In this document: positions 25,629 through 34,700 of the stretch, one piece after another | Layout of the letters: the number at the start of each line of letters is the position of its first letter | Numbering within the stretch: the first letter of the stretch is position 1 | Assembly: GCF_019100565.1 (NCBI RefSeq) | Contig: NZ_JAHRID010000003.1 | Location: 124,001-188,000 of the forward strand | Direction of reading: 5' to 3' | Origin: Arsukibacterium indicum | GTDB lineage: Bacteria; Pseudomonadota; Gammaproteobacteria; Enterobacterales; Alteromonadaceae | DNA: 64,000 nucleotides | The notes under the pieces: model-generated | Seen by the model: only the letters and a program-made list of their open reading frames with translations | Database searches by the model: none | Told to the model about the DNA's origin: nothing | Position numbers and translations under genes: made by a program

Positions 25629-25973
25629 CTATTCTGACATCTCAGGATAAAAAATTATCGCTGCAATCATACAAACCATTAATGATATTTGCATCCATAC
25701 TGCCAGCACATAATCCCTTCTCCTGGCTAATGCGCTGCCATCTTCATGGCGGATCTCATAGAAAATAGACGCTCTCTGCCAAATAATTGCAAGCGCATAG
25801 GTGCCAATTCGTGAGCCCCTCCAGTCTGACGTAACCCAGTCTCTGCCCATACGCGCTAATTCTTTATCAAAATATTTCACTGTCACTCTGATAAAGCACC
25901 ACATGGAAATCAGGGTACTAATGGTTGATGCCAGAGCAATCCAAACCAAAGCATCATATAACTCTACTGACAT
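25629..25973 (-). CDS. Hypothetical two-span membrane protein
   Basis: A 114-residue protein with hydrophobic segments at about residues 8-30 and 90-109 and a basic, Trp-containing loop between them (DKELARMGRDWVTSDWRG, then RHEDGSALARRRDY). No family is recognised. It reads in the same direction as the Tse2/Tsi2-like pair and the other minus-strand genes of this accessory region. The function is unknown; the membrane topology is the only support. Confidence 0.6.
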   Translation of the reverse strand: MSVELYDALVWIALASTISTLISMWCFIRVTVKYFDKELARMGRDWVTSDWRGSRIGTYALAIIWQRASIFYEIRHEDGSALARRRDYVLAVWMQISLMVCMIAAIIFYPEMSE

Positions 25974-26000
25974 AACTTAATTCTCGGGTTGGAGTTCTCT

Positions 26001-26040
26001 GGCCAACAAATAACTTCCAACGTTACCCCCATTGTTAGCC
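26001..26040. other. Hairpin with attC-like arms
   Basis: GGCCAACAA (26001-26009) pairs with TTGTTAGCC (26032-26040) with one mismatch, and TAAC/GTTA pair inside. The outer arms look like integron core sites (GTTAGCC), but at 40 bp the element is shorter than known attC sites. It follows the Tsi2-like gene on the minus strand. Confidence 0.35.
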
Positions 26041-26061
26041 TGTCCCCCCAATGCTGTCATC

Positions 26062-26286
26062 CTACCGAGTCAACTCGTTATATGCAGGAAAATTACTGCC
26101 CTCCTGCCACTTGCTTTCATAAACCTCTTTCAGGTTTTCGGCAGCATTATCCAGAGACAACAGCAGCTCTTGAATTTCTGCTTTATCCCTGACAGTTTCA
26201 GAGCTTAGCAAACCTTCAAAATGCTCAATTTGCTTAGCTACCGCCTGGATGCTGACCATTAAGGTAGCAAGACTAAGTTCAGCCAT
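26062..26286 (-). CDS. Tsi2-like immunity protein
   Basis: A 74-residue acidic helical protein that matches the 77-residue Tsi2 of Pseudomonas aeruginosa along its length: TLMVSIQAVAKQI at the N terminus, AEIQELLLSLDNAAENLKEVYES in the middle (cut here as two helices) and FPAYNELTR at the end (Tsi2: LPPYDRLIE). Tsi2 binds and blocks the Tse2 toxin in the cytoplasm. Its start overlaps the end of the toxin gene by 8 bp, so the two are translated together. Confidence 0.85.
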   Translation of the reverse strand: MAELSLATLMVSIQAVAKQIEHFEGLLSSETVRDKAEIQELLLSLDNAAENLKEVYESKWQEGSNFPAYNELTR

Positions 26287-26755
26287 TACTCAACTTCCTT
26301 CTTTGTGCTTCAGCATTGCGCGCCAACTGATCCAGCAGGGCTATAAATTGCGCCTTTGGCATCGTGTAGTTGGGGCTTATCGAATAGTGTGTCGCATTAA
26401 AACGTCGATTATAACTGTCTTTGGTAATTATCAGGCCCGATGGTATTTGTGTGCCTTCCGGGATCTCAAAGTACGTCCAATTACCTGCACCAAAAGCCCC
26501 TGGCTTATCAAACAACGACGTACCTTCTCCCAGCCGTGACACTACCTGCTCAACACCACGCTTATCTTTGGAAACTTCGACATCAGGCGCCCGCAAGACG
26601 CCGGCGCGTACTTCACGAGACTCAAAATCCGGATACAGTGGATTGCCCGTCTTAGTGGAATTGTGCAGCGCTCGCCAAAGATAAAGATGCAGTTGCCCAA
26701 CATAAATGCGTTCAAGTTCGCCACGTGATATTAGTAGCTTTTCAATCGTGTTCAT
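26279..26755 (-). CDS. Tse2-family toxin
   Basis: A 158-residue protein aligned with Tse2, the type VI-secreted toxin with an ADP-ribosyltransferase-like fold that arrests recipient bacteria. Shared blocks: YLWRA (residues 25-29; LYRAV in Tse2), YPDFESREVRAGVLRAPDVE, GTSLFDKPG (78-86), IPEGTQIPSGL, and DSYNRRFNATHYSI (113-126; DSYNKRLQATHYTI in Tse2). No secretion genes or PAAR/VgrG domain are in the window, so it may act as a stand-alone toxin-antitoxin pair or as an orphan effector. It is followed immediately by its Tsi2-like partner. Confidence 0.85.
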   Translation of the reverse strand: MNTIEKLLISRGELERIYVGQLHLYLWRALHNSTKTGNPLYPDFESREVRAGVLRAPDVEVSKDKRGVEQVVSRLGEGTSLFDKPGAFGAGNWTYFEIPEGTQIPSGLIITKDSYNRRFNATHYSISPNYTMPKAQFIALLDQLARNAEAQRRKLSNG

Positions 26756-26894
26756 ATAGTAGTCCTTACTATCGCAGGTTCAAAACTTAGTTCGTAACAG
26801 ATAGCCTGAAATTAAGCAGCGAAATCAACTTCGCCAAGCCGACAAATATATTAACCTATGAAACTTTATTTTAACAATAACTGAAAAACTTTAA

Positions 26895-27035
26895 TTAGTC
26901 AGCTACGATCCTCGTTTCGGCGGTCGTTGCGAACGTCTAAATCAGTTCATGATGGAAAGTGTAAGTTTTGACTTATGGCGCAAAGCTCTGGAAGCCAATA
27001 TGGTCGCCAGACTTAAAAAAGTAGGTAGTTTATGA
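26895..27035 (+). pseudogene. Possible C-terminal stump of a toxin gene
   Basis: An open frame after a TAA at 26892, without a good start at its 5' end, reads SYDPRFGGRCERLNQF and continues for 28 residues from the ATG pair at 26949. Its TGA overlaps the ATG of the next gene (ATGA). The style (short charged tail joined by ATGA to a small exported protein) is that of a polymorphic toxin tail followed by its immunity gene. No family is identified; it could also be a short leader peptide. Confidence 0.4.
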
Positions 27036-27469
27036 AGATATTTTTAGTATTAGTGGCAATGTTTTACAGCATAGCGGTGGCAGCGTTTGATGTTACTGAA
27101 GGCAAGTTTCCAGCGCCGGATCCGGCAGCGCTTTGCACAAGCAACGAAGCCATGTTCGGCGGTGCTTCTATTATCTACTCGGATTGCGCTAAGAACATTG
27201 AAAACGTTATTGTCAGCAAGATTGAAAGCAACCGCAGCTTTGCTGACTTAGAGCAGTTTGTTAGCCAGTATCAGCCAGACGGTAGCTTTACCGATTACGA
27301 CATTACCGACGCAATTTTTGACGGCACTATCGTAGCAATAACCCCGTTCGACAAAAATATGCGAGTCGCCAGCAATGGCAGAGCACTACGGTTTTGCCTG
27401 GCAGATCGCACAGTTTACTTAGTAAGAAACAACAGTCACTGGGCCTCCATTACTGTCTTATCTCAATAG
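27032..27469 (+). CDS. Exported hypothetical protein, immunity candidate
   Basis: A 145-residue protein with a clear signal peptide (1-18, cleaved after AVAA). The mature part has three Cys (CTSNEAMFGG, SDCAKN, RFCLADRT), suggesting disulfides in the periplasm. No family is recognised. The start overlaps the stop of the preceding open frame, indicating coupling. A role as a periplasmic immunity protein is inferred only from that arrangement. A hairpin follows at 27480. Confidence 0.65.
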   Translation: MKIFLVLVAMFYSIAVAAFDVTEGKFPAPDPAALCTSNEAMFGGASIIYSDCAKNIENVIVSKIESNRSFADLEQFVSQYQPDGSFTDYDITDAIFDGTIVAITPFDKNMRVASNGRALRFCLADRTVYLVRNNSHWASITVLSQ

Positions 27470-27479
27470 CCAATTTACA

Positions 27480-27516
27480 GCGAAGCCTGGGTTAAAGCAC
27501 TGAAACCCGGCTTCGC
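27480..27516. terminator. Terminator-like stem-loop
   Basis: GCGAAGCC (27480-27487) pairs with GGCTTCGC (27509-27516) and GGGTT with AACCC inside, with a 10-nt loop and one bulged T. It lies between convergent genes. No T-run follows, so termination strength is uncertain. Confidence 0.5.
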
Positions 27517-27572
27517 CATTACCTTCCGCTTTAATATCAATGTCATTGACCCTATTGATTTCGACACTTTTG

Positions 27573-28109
27573 TTAGCTTTTGTTGCCGACAATTTCACGG
27601 AACTCTTTCTCCAACTCAGTGAATAACTGCTCTAGCTCATTTTTCACACAGCCTTCAATATCAAGCCATTCTTTCGCCGTCTCTGGTATGTTTTCAGCAT
27701 TTTTAACCTGATACAAATATTTGTTGAAAGCGTTCTTAGATTCAGAATTAATTTGGTCGATTAGTTGAACAGACTTTTTTGAAAGATATATTTGATTTTG
27801 CTCGTAATAATCCAAAAATTCTTTATGACTCTTGATCACCTCCAGCTCTCTAGCATTTCTAGATCCACCACCAGTAACATCAGGTATTTCAAGGTATTCT
27901 TTTAATCGTGAATTGAATTTTCTAGCAAATGCGTATGTGCCTGCAATAGCATCAGCTTGCTTGTCACTAAATCTAGATAGCTTTATTTGATGCTCCACTA
28001 ACGACTTGTTAAGCCATTGATTTATTAATGACTTTCCAGCAAATCCTAGCATAGCTAGTAGTGCCGCATTACCTCCAAAGGCGATCAATATAGCTACCCA
28101 TATGTCCAT
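27573..28109 (-). CDS. Hypothetical membrane-anchored coiled protein
   Basis: A 178-residue protein with one N-terminal span (about residues 5-27) and a long charged helical cytoplasmic part (SLVEHQIKLSRFSDKQADAI, later ELEQLFTELEKEFREI). No family is recognised. Base composition is low in G+C. Its stop codon lies inside AGCTAAC, the usual arrangement at the start of an attC site in integron cassettes, and an attC-like element precedes it at 28125. The function is unknown. Confidence 0.6.
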   Translation of the reverse strand: MDIWVAILIAFGGNAALLAMLGFAGKSLINQWLNKSLVEHQIKLSRFSDKQADAIAGTYAFARKFNSRLKEYLEIPDVTGGGSRNARELEVIKSHKEFLDYYEQNQIYLSKKSVQLIDQINSESKNAFNKYLYQVKNAENIPETAKEWLDIEGCVKNELEQLFTELEKEFREIVGNKS

Positions 28110-28124
28110 AATCTACTCTTAAAA

Positions 28125-28211
28125 GCTGACGCAGCAAGAAGCGGCCAAAAAAACCGCGCAGCGTTTGTTGTCTAGGCCACGTAGTCGATATTGCTGACTG
28201 GCTTTGTTAGC
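28125..28211 (-). repeat. attC-like site 1
   Basis: Outer arms GCTGAC (28125-28130) and GTTAGC (28206-28211) pair with one G-T, and inner arms AGCA/TGCT and GGCC/GGCC can pair, the layout of an integron attC site. It fills the gap between two minus-strand hypothetical genes, begins at the stop of one and ends just before the RBS of the next. Confidence 0.5.
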
Positions 28212-28213
28212 AG

Positions 28214-28597
28214 TTAGCCACATGAACCTAGAATTTTCCCTACGAACAGATTTGCCCCGTCAAACATGCCATATCCGCTGATTGATTTTGTATGGAATGC
28301 TAAGCCATTCTTTGGATCAACAGACCAAGTTTCTACTACACCTTTGTGATTTTCACTGCTAATACAGACTAATGATGTTGAGGATACTTGCTTACAAGTT
28401 AAATCACTAGGCACAAGCGCAGAAGCCTCAGCGGCTATTTGTAACATGAAGGTTCTACCTGTTAGACCATCAGCTTTGATCTCATACTTATCACCAGCTC
28501 TCGCTGAATAACCACTAAATTCCCCAATCTTCCAGCATCCTGCAAAACAAGAAGTAGATAAAAATAAAATAAAAACACTGAATATGAGTTTAAGCAT
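28214..28597 (-). CDS. Exported hypothetical protein
   Basis: A 127-residue protein with a signal peptide (1-19, ending SCFA) and five Cys in the mature part (GCWKIGEF, LTCKQ, LVCISS, GSCG), so disulfide-bonded and periplasmic or secreted. No family is recognised. The stop codon TAA is followed by CTGCTAACAAAG, an attC-like start. It is a likely gene cassette; the function is unknown. Confidence 0.6.
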   Translation of the reverse strand: MLKLIFSVFILFLSTSCFAGCWKIGEFSGYSARAGDKYEIKADGLTGRTFMLQIAAEASALVPSDLTCKQVSSTSLVCISSENHKGVVETWSVDPKNGLAFHTKSISGYGMFDGANLFVGKILGSCG

Positions 28598-28613
28598 GAT
28601 TGATTTCTCTAAA

Positions 28614-28689
28614 GCTAACGCCCGCTATAAGCGGCCGAGTGAAACTAGGTCCGGCGCACGAAGTGCGCGAACTCAATGGCTGGTTACGC
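28614..28689 (-). repeat. attC-like site 2
   Basis: GCTAACGCC (28614 onward) can pair with GGC...GTTACGC (to 28689). Inside, GAGT/ACTC and a strong GCGCAC-gaa-GTGCGC hairpin form the stem. The minus-strand end GGGCGTTAGC is the common attC right core. The stop of the upstream minus-strand gene (TAAC) lies in the left core. Confidence 0.6.
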
Positions 28690-29007
28690 ATTCTCGATCT
28701 TGCTCAACATATAGCCAGCCAAGAGCGCTTCGGTTTCTTCTTCAGATAGGGCTCCATAGTTTTTGATGAGATACTTAGTTGCTTTAGAAGCGTTGGTCTC
28801 GTTGGTATACCCGGCTTCGGACTTAAAGTTACCAACCTTTGCCTTTATTGTTTCTGCACTCAAATTAGACTTAGCAGCTAAATCATTACATAGATCAGTT
28901 TGCATACCTCTCGGGAAGCCGGCCGCTTCAGTTTTCTTGAAGATCACAAAGCACCTAAGCTCCATCTCCAAGGTCCATCCAGATGTTGGGTTAAAATCGA
29001 ACACCAT
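28684..29007 (-). CDS. Hypothetical small protein
   Basis: A 107-residue helical protein. AGGA precedes the ATG. The central LAAKSNLSAETIKAKVGNFKS looks like a DNA-binding helix pair of the type found at the N terminus of some HNH and McrB-like proteins, but no catalytic domain follows. It is the first of three minus-strand genes separated by attC-like sequences. The function is unknown. Confidence 0.55.
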   Translation of the reverse strand: MVFDFNPTSGWTLEMELRCFVIFKKTEAAGFPRGMQTDLCNDLAAKSNLSAETIKAKVGNFKSEAGYTNETNASKATKYLIKNYGALSEEETEALLAGYMLSKIENA

Positions 29008-29021
29008 AATTTCCTAGATAT

Positions 29022-29098
29022 GCATAACAGCTTATTCAAAGGATCAAAACCCGCGAGTTGTGCCGCGAAGATCCTGCAAGTTCCAAAATTTAGCCCAG
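29022..29098 (-). repeat. attC-like site 3 (weak)
   Basis: An imperfect palindrome between GCATAAC (29022-29028) and TTTAGCCC (to 29098), with inner arms AAGGATC/GATCCT and CGCG/CGCG. The outer core lacks a clean GTT partner, so it is the least certain of the three. It would mark the edge of the cassette-like block beside the nuclease gene. The rest of 29099-29132 holds nothing. Confidence 0.35.
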
Positions 29099-29132
29099 TC
29101 TATTGCGCTAATTGAATATAAATCAAGCAGTT

Positions 29133-31409
29133 TTATTTTGGAGCAAGTTCTGGCGCACAGCGCCTGGCATTAATCAGCTTTAACAACTCCACTGTCGCCG
29201 TAGCATCGTCCAGTGCACGGTGGTGGTTGGTGAGTTTAATGTCGAACTCTTCACAAAGCTTGCCCAGGCTGTAAGATTGCAGCCCCGGGTAGTAGCGGCG
29301 CATATTTACTACCGTGCATAGCTGCGGCATGGCGAAGGGCATGTCCAGCCGGGTGAATTCGCTGCGGATAAAGCCGTAATCGAACTTACTGTTATGCGCG
29401 ACAAATACTGCGCCCTGCAGGAATTCACTTAGCTTGCCGGCAATTTCAGCAAAAGTGGGGGCTTCGCTGACCATGGCGCTGTTAATACCGGTTAGCCGGG
29501 TAATAAACGACGGAATATAACGCTGTGGGTTAATTAAGGTACTAAAGGTATCGAGCACCTCGCCGGCCTGCACTTTTACCGCGCCAATTTCAATTACCCG
29601 GTCGTTTGCTGCCTTGCCGCCGGTGGTTTCAACGTCCAGCACAACATAGATGCGGTTGGGGTCGACTATCCATTGTAGTTTTTCTATCCGGGCCTTAAAG
29701 CCAGCCTGTTGCATGGCCATTAGCCTGGCCAGCTGATGACGCTGAATTTTATCGCCAGGCGCTTTTACTTCAATAAACTGCAGCTGCTTGTCTTTAATCA
29801 GCAGTAAATCGGGGTAGCCGCTAGCGTGGCGCTTAAAATCCTGGGCCATAGCGCGAAGTATTGGCGCAAGTGCACTGCTGCCATCGGTATTTTGCGGTGC
29901 AAACTGGATTAGCGGCATCAGTTGCTCTGCTAAATCGCTATGCCAGTAAAACAGGCTGTTGGCTTTACCATAGTTAGCAGTAATGGCTGCCAGTAAAGTG
30001 CTGGCAGCATTGACCGCCGTTAATTGCTGTAGCTTCTGCTCTATCTCGCTGCTGAATTGCTGATAAAAGCCACCGCTGATTAAGTTGCGGGGCCGGCGCT
30101 CAAACGGGTTATGCAGGGCGCTGTGCTGATGCTCAAATAACTCATGCCAGAACCAGAGGCCAAATAACGCCAGCCACAGGTTATTTTCGCCATGAAACAC
30201 CGTATAGTCCTGCGCCTGATAATGGGCCATTAAGCCCTGCTCGGCCTGGCCCAGATAAAGTTCGTCCACTCCAATTTCTGGTGCATCGTGCAATAGCTGG
30301 CTTAATTGCGAGCGGCGTTCGTTTCCCTTCGGTGCATTAAACTTGCGCCGGTAAAAATCTTCGGCAAACAGCCATTCTTCATCACAGCTGGGGTCAGCCA
30401 GTAATTGCTGCAAATACTGCTGACATTGCACCAGCTTTTCCTGGCTATAATACAACCGGACCAACCGCTCGCTGGCCGGAAACCCATTGCTTAGCTGGTA
30501 AAAATTAATCGCTAAATCATTAAGCTTACATTGTTCAGCCAGTTTACCCAGCTGATAACAGCGCTCGCTGCGTTTTAGCTGCAGGGCCTCATCTGCACTG
30601 CCGCTTTCAGCAGCAGGCCAGGCGCTTACCTTGTTAAACCAATTCTGTAATTCGGTTGGCGCGTTGTCGGGCTGCTTTTTTAATTGTTTGGCAAGGTCAT
30701 GGATCGCCGGTTTGGCTTTGGCCAGTTGGTACGCCAGTTGGGCCTGGCTGGCTTCAGTAAAACGGGGCTGAAACTGTTGTTTAAACTGGCCGCTTTGCCT
30801 GATTCCTAAATCACGTAAAGTAAATAAAGATAAGTTGGCCTCAATCCGGCCGAAATACAGAAAATACAGGTAATTTAATGTGTCCTGACGGCGCAGCACC
30901 AGATAACGCTGCGGCAGCTGGGCAATGAGTGGCAGCCAGTTAACTGGCAGATTTAATGCCGCGCCCAGTAACAGTGGTTTGGTCTGGCTTTTTTTAATGG
31001 CTAAATCAGCTACCTGCGCTTTCCAGTCTGACTCTGAAAACTGGTTTTTTGCCAGTTGCAGTAGCTGCCACAAGGTGTCCTTGGTGAGCCGCAGCCAGAA
31101 ATCGGCTAAGTCATGTTCAGTTAATGGCGCAACAAAGCCAGCTGCAGTCAGCTCGTCCAGCACCGGCCCGGTTGGGCCAATTTCAGCGTATTGCAGTTCT
31201 GTATCACTGAACACCAGGCCCTTGCGATTTAGCATTCGCACCAGCAGTTGCTGCGCGCTTTCGCTTAGCGCAGTAAAGTCATCGATAAAAACCTGGCTGT
31301 CAGGGGTTAGCACCGATTGATAATGCTGCACGACAAACTGCAGTAACTCGTTAAAGTGCTGCAGATAATAACCGCTGTCGAGTTCGGGTTGTGCCATTGC
31401 TGTACTCAC
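29133..31409 (-). CDS. FAN1-like VRR-NUC nuclease fused to a DEDDh exonuclease
   Basis: A 758-residue protein. The N-terminal ~130 residues (YYLQHFNELLQFVVQHYQSV; AQQLLVRMLNRKGLVFSD) match the HTH region of bacterial FAN1-like proteins, and a helical repeat section follows. The VRR-NUC domain is near 525-585 with YPDLLLI (Asp534) and FIEVKAPGD (Glu547, Lys549), a PD-ExK site. The C-terminal ~170 residues form a DnaQ-like 3'-5' exonuclease: LDVETTGG (Asp592, Glu594), HNSKFD (Asp677) and HHRALDDA. Structure-specific cutting plus 3' trimming in crosslink or flap repair is inferred. FAN1 homologues usually end after VRR-NUC, so the fusion is notable. Confidence 0.88.
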   Translation of the reverse strand: MSTAMAQPELDSGYYLQHFNELLQFVVQHYQSVLTPDSQVFIDDFTALSESAQQLLVRMLNRKGLVFSDTELQYAEIGPTGPVLDELTAAGFVAPLTEHDLADFWLRLTKDTLWQLLQLAKNQFSESDWKAQVADLAIKKSQTKPLLLGAALNLPVNWLPLIAQLPQRYLVLRRQDTLNYLYFLYFGRIEANLSLFTLRDLGIRQSGQFKQQFQPRFTEASQAQLAYQLAKAKPAIHDLAKQLKKQPDNAPTELQNWFNKVSAWPAAESGSADEALQLKRSERCYQLGKLAEQCKLNDLAINFYQLSNGFPASERLVRLYYSQEKLVQCQQYLQQLLADPSCDEEWLFAEDFYRRKFNAPKGNERRSQLSQLLHDAPEIGVDELYLGQAEQGLMAHYQAQDYTVFHGENNLWLALFGLWFWHELFEHQHSALHNPFERRPRNLISGGFYQQFSSEIEQKLQQLTAVNAASTLLAAITANYGKANSLFYWHSDLAEQLMPLIQFAPQNTDGSSALAPILRAMAQDFKRHASGYPDLLLIKDKQLQFIEVKAPGDKIQRHQLARLMAMQQAGFKARIEKLQWIVDPNRIYVVLDVETTGGKAANDRVIEIGAVKVQAGEVLDTFSTLINPQRYIPSFITRLTGINSAMVSEAPTFAEIAGKLSEFLQGAVFVAHNSKFDYGFIRSEFTRLDMPFAMPQLCTVVNMRRYYPGLQSYSLGKLCEEFDIKLTNHHRALDDATATVELLKLINARRCAPELAPK

Positions 31410-31519
31410 CTTAAATACCGTCTGCTACGCTACCGTGTTGCCGACCATATTGGCTAACACTTCCTGCCGGTGTTAAGCTGCAGGCCAATGATACAGCGAA
31501 TAACAAGGAACCGCGATTT

Positions 31520-31702
31520 ATGGGTAATTTACTGACCATTCTGGTTATTTTATTTGTCAGCCTGTTTGTAATAGTGACCCTGGTGGAGAAGTTCGGCAAA
31601 AAAGCCGAAGATCAGGATTTAAGCAAATACGCGCGCTGGATTTACCCGCTGATGGCCATAATGCTGGGCGCGATGCTGATTAAAACCTTTTTTATGTCGT
31701 AG
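31520..31702 (+). CDS. Small two-span membrane protein
   Basis: A 60-residue protein with two hydrophobic helices (about residues 3-24 and 40-58) joined by a charged loop (EKFGKKAEDQDLSKYAR). AAGGAA precedes the ATG. It is divergent from the nuclease gene and its end overlaps the RND pump gene by 11 bp on the other strand. No named family is recognised; the helices and RBS support a real gene. Confidence 0.65.
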   Translation: MGNLLTILVILFVSLFVIVTLVEKFGKKAEDQDLSKYARWIYPLMAIMLGAMLIKTFFMS

Positions 31703-34700
31703 TTTGTTGTTTACCGGCCCGCCGCTGCTGCCACTGCATTACTGTTACCAGTAAAGCCGGTAAAAACGTCAGGGCAATAATGGTTGAACATAATAACCCG
31801 GTAAGCACAATAATGCCGACCCCGCGATATAATTCAGTACCTGCCCCGGGAATAAACACCAGCGGCGCCAGGCCGAAAATAGTGGTGGTAGTAGACATTA
31901 ATATTGGCCGCAAACGGGTGGCCACCGCTGCAGTTACCGCTTCTATCACATTACAATTGGCCTGCTGCAGATTTTTCCGGCTTTGATCGACAATTAATAT
32001 CGGGTTGTTCACCACAGTACCGAGCAAAATAAGAAAGCCCAGCATGGTTATCATATCAAATGGCTGGGAAATGCCCGGCAAGCCGGCCAACTGCAGCAAG
32101 TCGCCAATGCCATTAATAACCGCTAAGCCTACCAAACCACCGGCTAGCCCCAGCGGTACTGTTGCCAGAATGAATAACGGATAACCCCAATGGGTAAAAA
32201 TAGCCACCAGCAATAAGTAAATCAGAATAACGGCAATGGCAAAATTACCAGCCAGTGCTGCTTTGGTTGCATCTAACTGATCAGCGGCGCCGGTGATACT
32301 CAGATTGACCCCGGTGGCCACATCGCCGGCTTGCTGCAATTGCGGCACCAGCTCGTCCTGTACCCGGGCAACTGCTGTTTCCAGCGCGACATCCCGCGGC
32401 GGAATAATATATAAGGTCACAGTGCGCCGGCCATCAACCCGGCGTAAACTGGCGCTGTCGGCTACTTCAACCAGATCAGCCAACGCGTTTAGCGGTAATA
32501 CTGTACCCATTGGCGTCTGCACCGGCGCCTGAGCCAACTGCTCCAGCGTCTGTTCAGTGCCGGCACCACTGAACAGAAAAATATCGACCTTATCGTCCAG
32601 CATAAAGAATTCATCAACAAAGGCTCCGTCGCTTAATGCAGCAACAGCAAACCCAAAGTCTGTGGTATCGAACCCCAGCTCGGCCAGCCGCGACCAGCGC
32701 GGCCTGATTTCGATTAATGGCTGATCCAATGACAATGACGACGGATCAGAATTTAGCTGCGGATTGTCAAACAATTGCTCCGCTGCCAGATAAGCCGCTT
32801 CGGCCGTGCGGTACAAGTCTGCCAACTCAGGGCCGGAAATATCCAGTGCCACTGCCCGGGTGCCGCCGTCGTTACTGGAAATAATTGAGCCCCGCGCCGA
32901 AAAAGCCCGCATCCCCGGATATTCCCGGAACAGCGTGGTCAGGGCATTCATCATTGGCTCTATGTCGTCATCACGGGTTGGTTCGCTCAGTACCCAGATC
33001 CGCCCGACTGAGACGCTCAGCGAATAATACTGCAATGAAGGGATCCGGCTTTGCCCCTGGTCGAATAGTTCAGGGTCGGCATTTACAGCATCATTCAGAA
33101 TAAGCCGGATTTCGTCGGCAATCACACTCATTTCCGACAAGTTATACCCCGGTGGCGCGATCATTTGCGAAAAGGCTTTTGGCTCTTCACCTTCCGGCAG
33201 ATATTCTGCTGGCGGCATTAGGATCCAGCCGGCACCAACCGTTAACGCCAGGGTGATCACTAATGTCAGCACCCGGCTTTTCGCACTGCTAACCAGGCTA
33301 CTTATGCCCCGCAATAAGCGGCCAGGTGTATCGTCCTGCTCAGTTAATGCTGCGCCCGAGCCAAAACCCAGCCTGGCAATGGCGGCCGGCACCACAAATA
33401 CCGCCACCAGCATTGAGGCAATAATAGCCGACGCTATAGCTATCGCGATATCGGAATACAGCTGTCCGGCTTCCTGCTCGACAAATAAGATGGGGGCAAA
33501 TACCAGCACGGTGGTCATGGTGGACGCCAGCACTGCCGGCCAGACTTCCTGCACGCCTTTGATGGCGGCGTCTAAGCGTTTTAAACCATTACGCCTGGCC
33601 TGTTCAATACTCTCCAGCACTACTATGGTGTTATCGACTGTCATGCCAATGGCAAAGGCGATACCCGCCAGCGAAATAACATTAATGGTGCGGTTAAACA
33701 ACAGCAGGCCTAAAAAGGCGGCGATAGTACATATAGGCACGCCAATTACAGCCACCAGGGTGGCGCGGGGCGAACGCAAAAACAAATACATAACCAGTGT
33801 TGCCAGCAAGGCGCCAAGCCCAAGATTAGTCCAGACATTGGTTATGGAACTTTGCACATAGCGCACATCATCACTAACCAGTTTCAGCTGTAAGCCGTTG
33901 GCTGCCAGCATATCCTGATTTATCCGCTCCACTTCCGGTAGCATGGCATTTTTTATATCAATGACATTTGAGCCACTTTCCCGGCGTACCGATAAACTCA
34001 ATGTACGCTCACCGTCAGAATAAGACATATCCCGCACTTCAAAATGGTCCAGCTTTACCCCGGCAACGTCTTTCAGCCGGATCGTGCTATCGCCACGTTG
34101 TAAAATAATCAGATTTTCCAGCTCACTCAAATCACTGAACCGGCCAACCATCCGCAGTAAATAACGGCGTTTGCCGCTGTCGATATCGCCAGCTGATGCA
34201 TCGGTATTGCGGTTACGGATAGCCTGGCGGACATCCGTCATACTGATCCCGCGCTGCGCTAACCGGGCCGGGTCAACCAATATCTGAACCTGGCGCGGCG
34301 CGCCGCCACTGACCCCAATCTCCGAGACACCGGGCACCCGCTCCATCCGCGGCCGCACATAGTCTTCGGCATAATCACGCACCATGTCCATATCCAGCCC
34401 CAGCGGGTTACCGGGCAGCGGCATTAACCGGAAATACATAAAGGCATTGCTGGAGAAGGAGCTACTGAACAGGCGGGGCTGATCGACATTCTCAGGATAG
34501 GCATTAACCTGGCTCAGGGCATTGCTGACCCGGATCAGCGCTTCGTTAATATCGACCCCGAACGGAAACTCTAACTCTATGGTCGCCGAGCCGGTTTCAG
34601 CCAGCGAAATCATCCGCTGCAGATTAGGCAGATTGCGCAGATAACGCTCCTGCTCAATCAGAATTTCTTTTTCAATATCCTGTGGTGTCGCTCCCGGCCA

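Noticed and set aside
33253..33861. A 202-codon plus-strand frame
   Set aside because: Antisense shadow of the RND pump gene; low-complexity Ser/Ala/Thr composition and no RBS.
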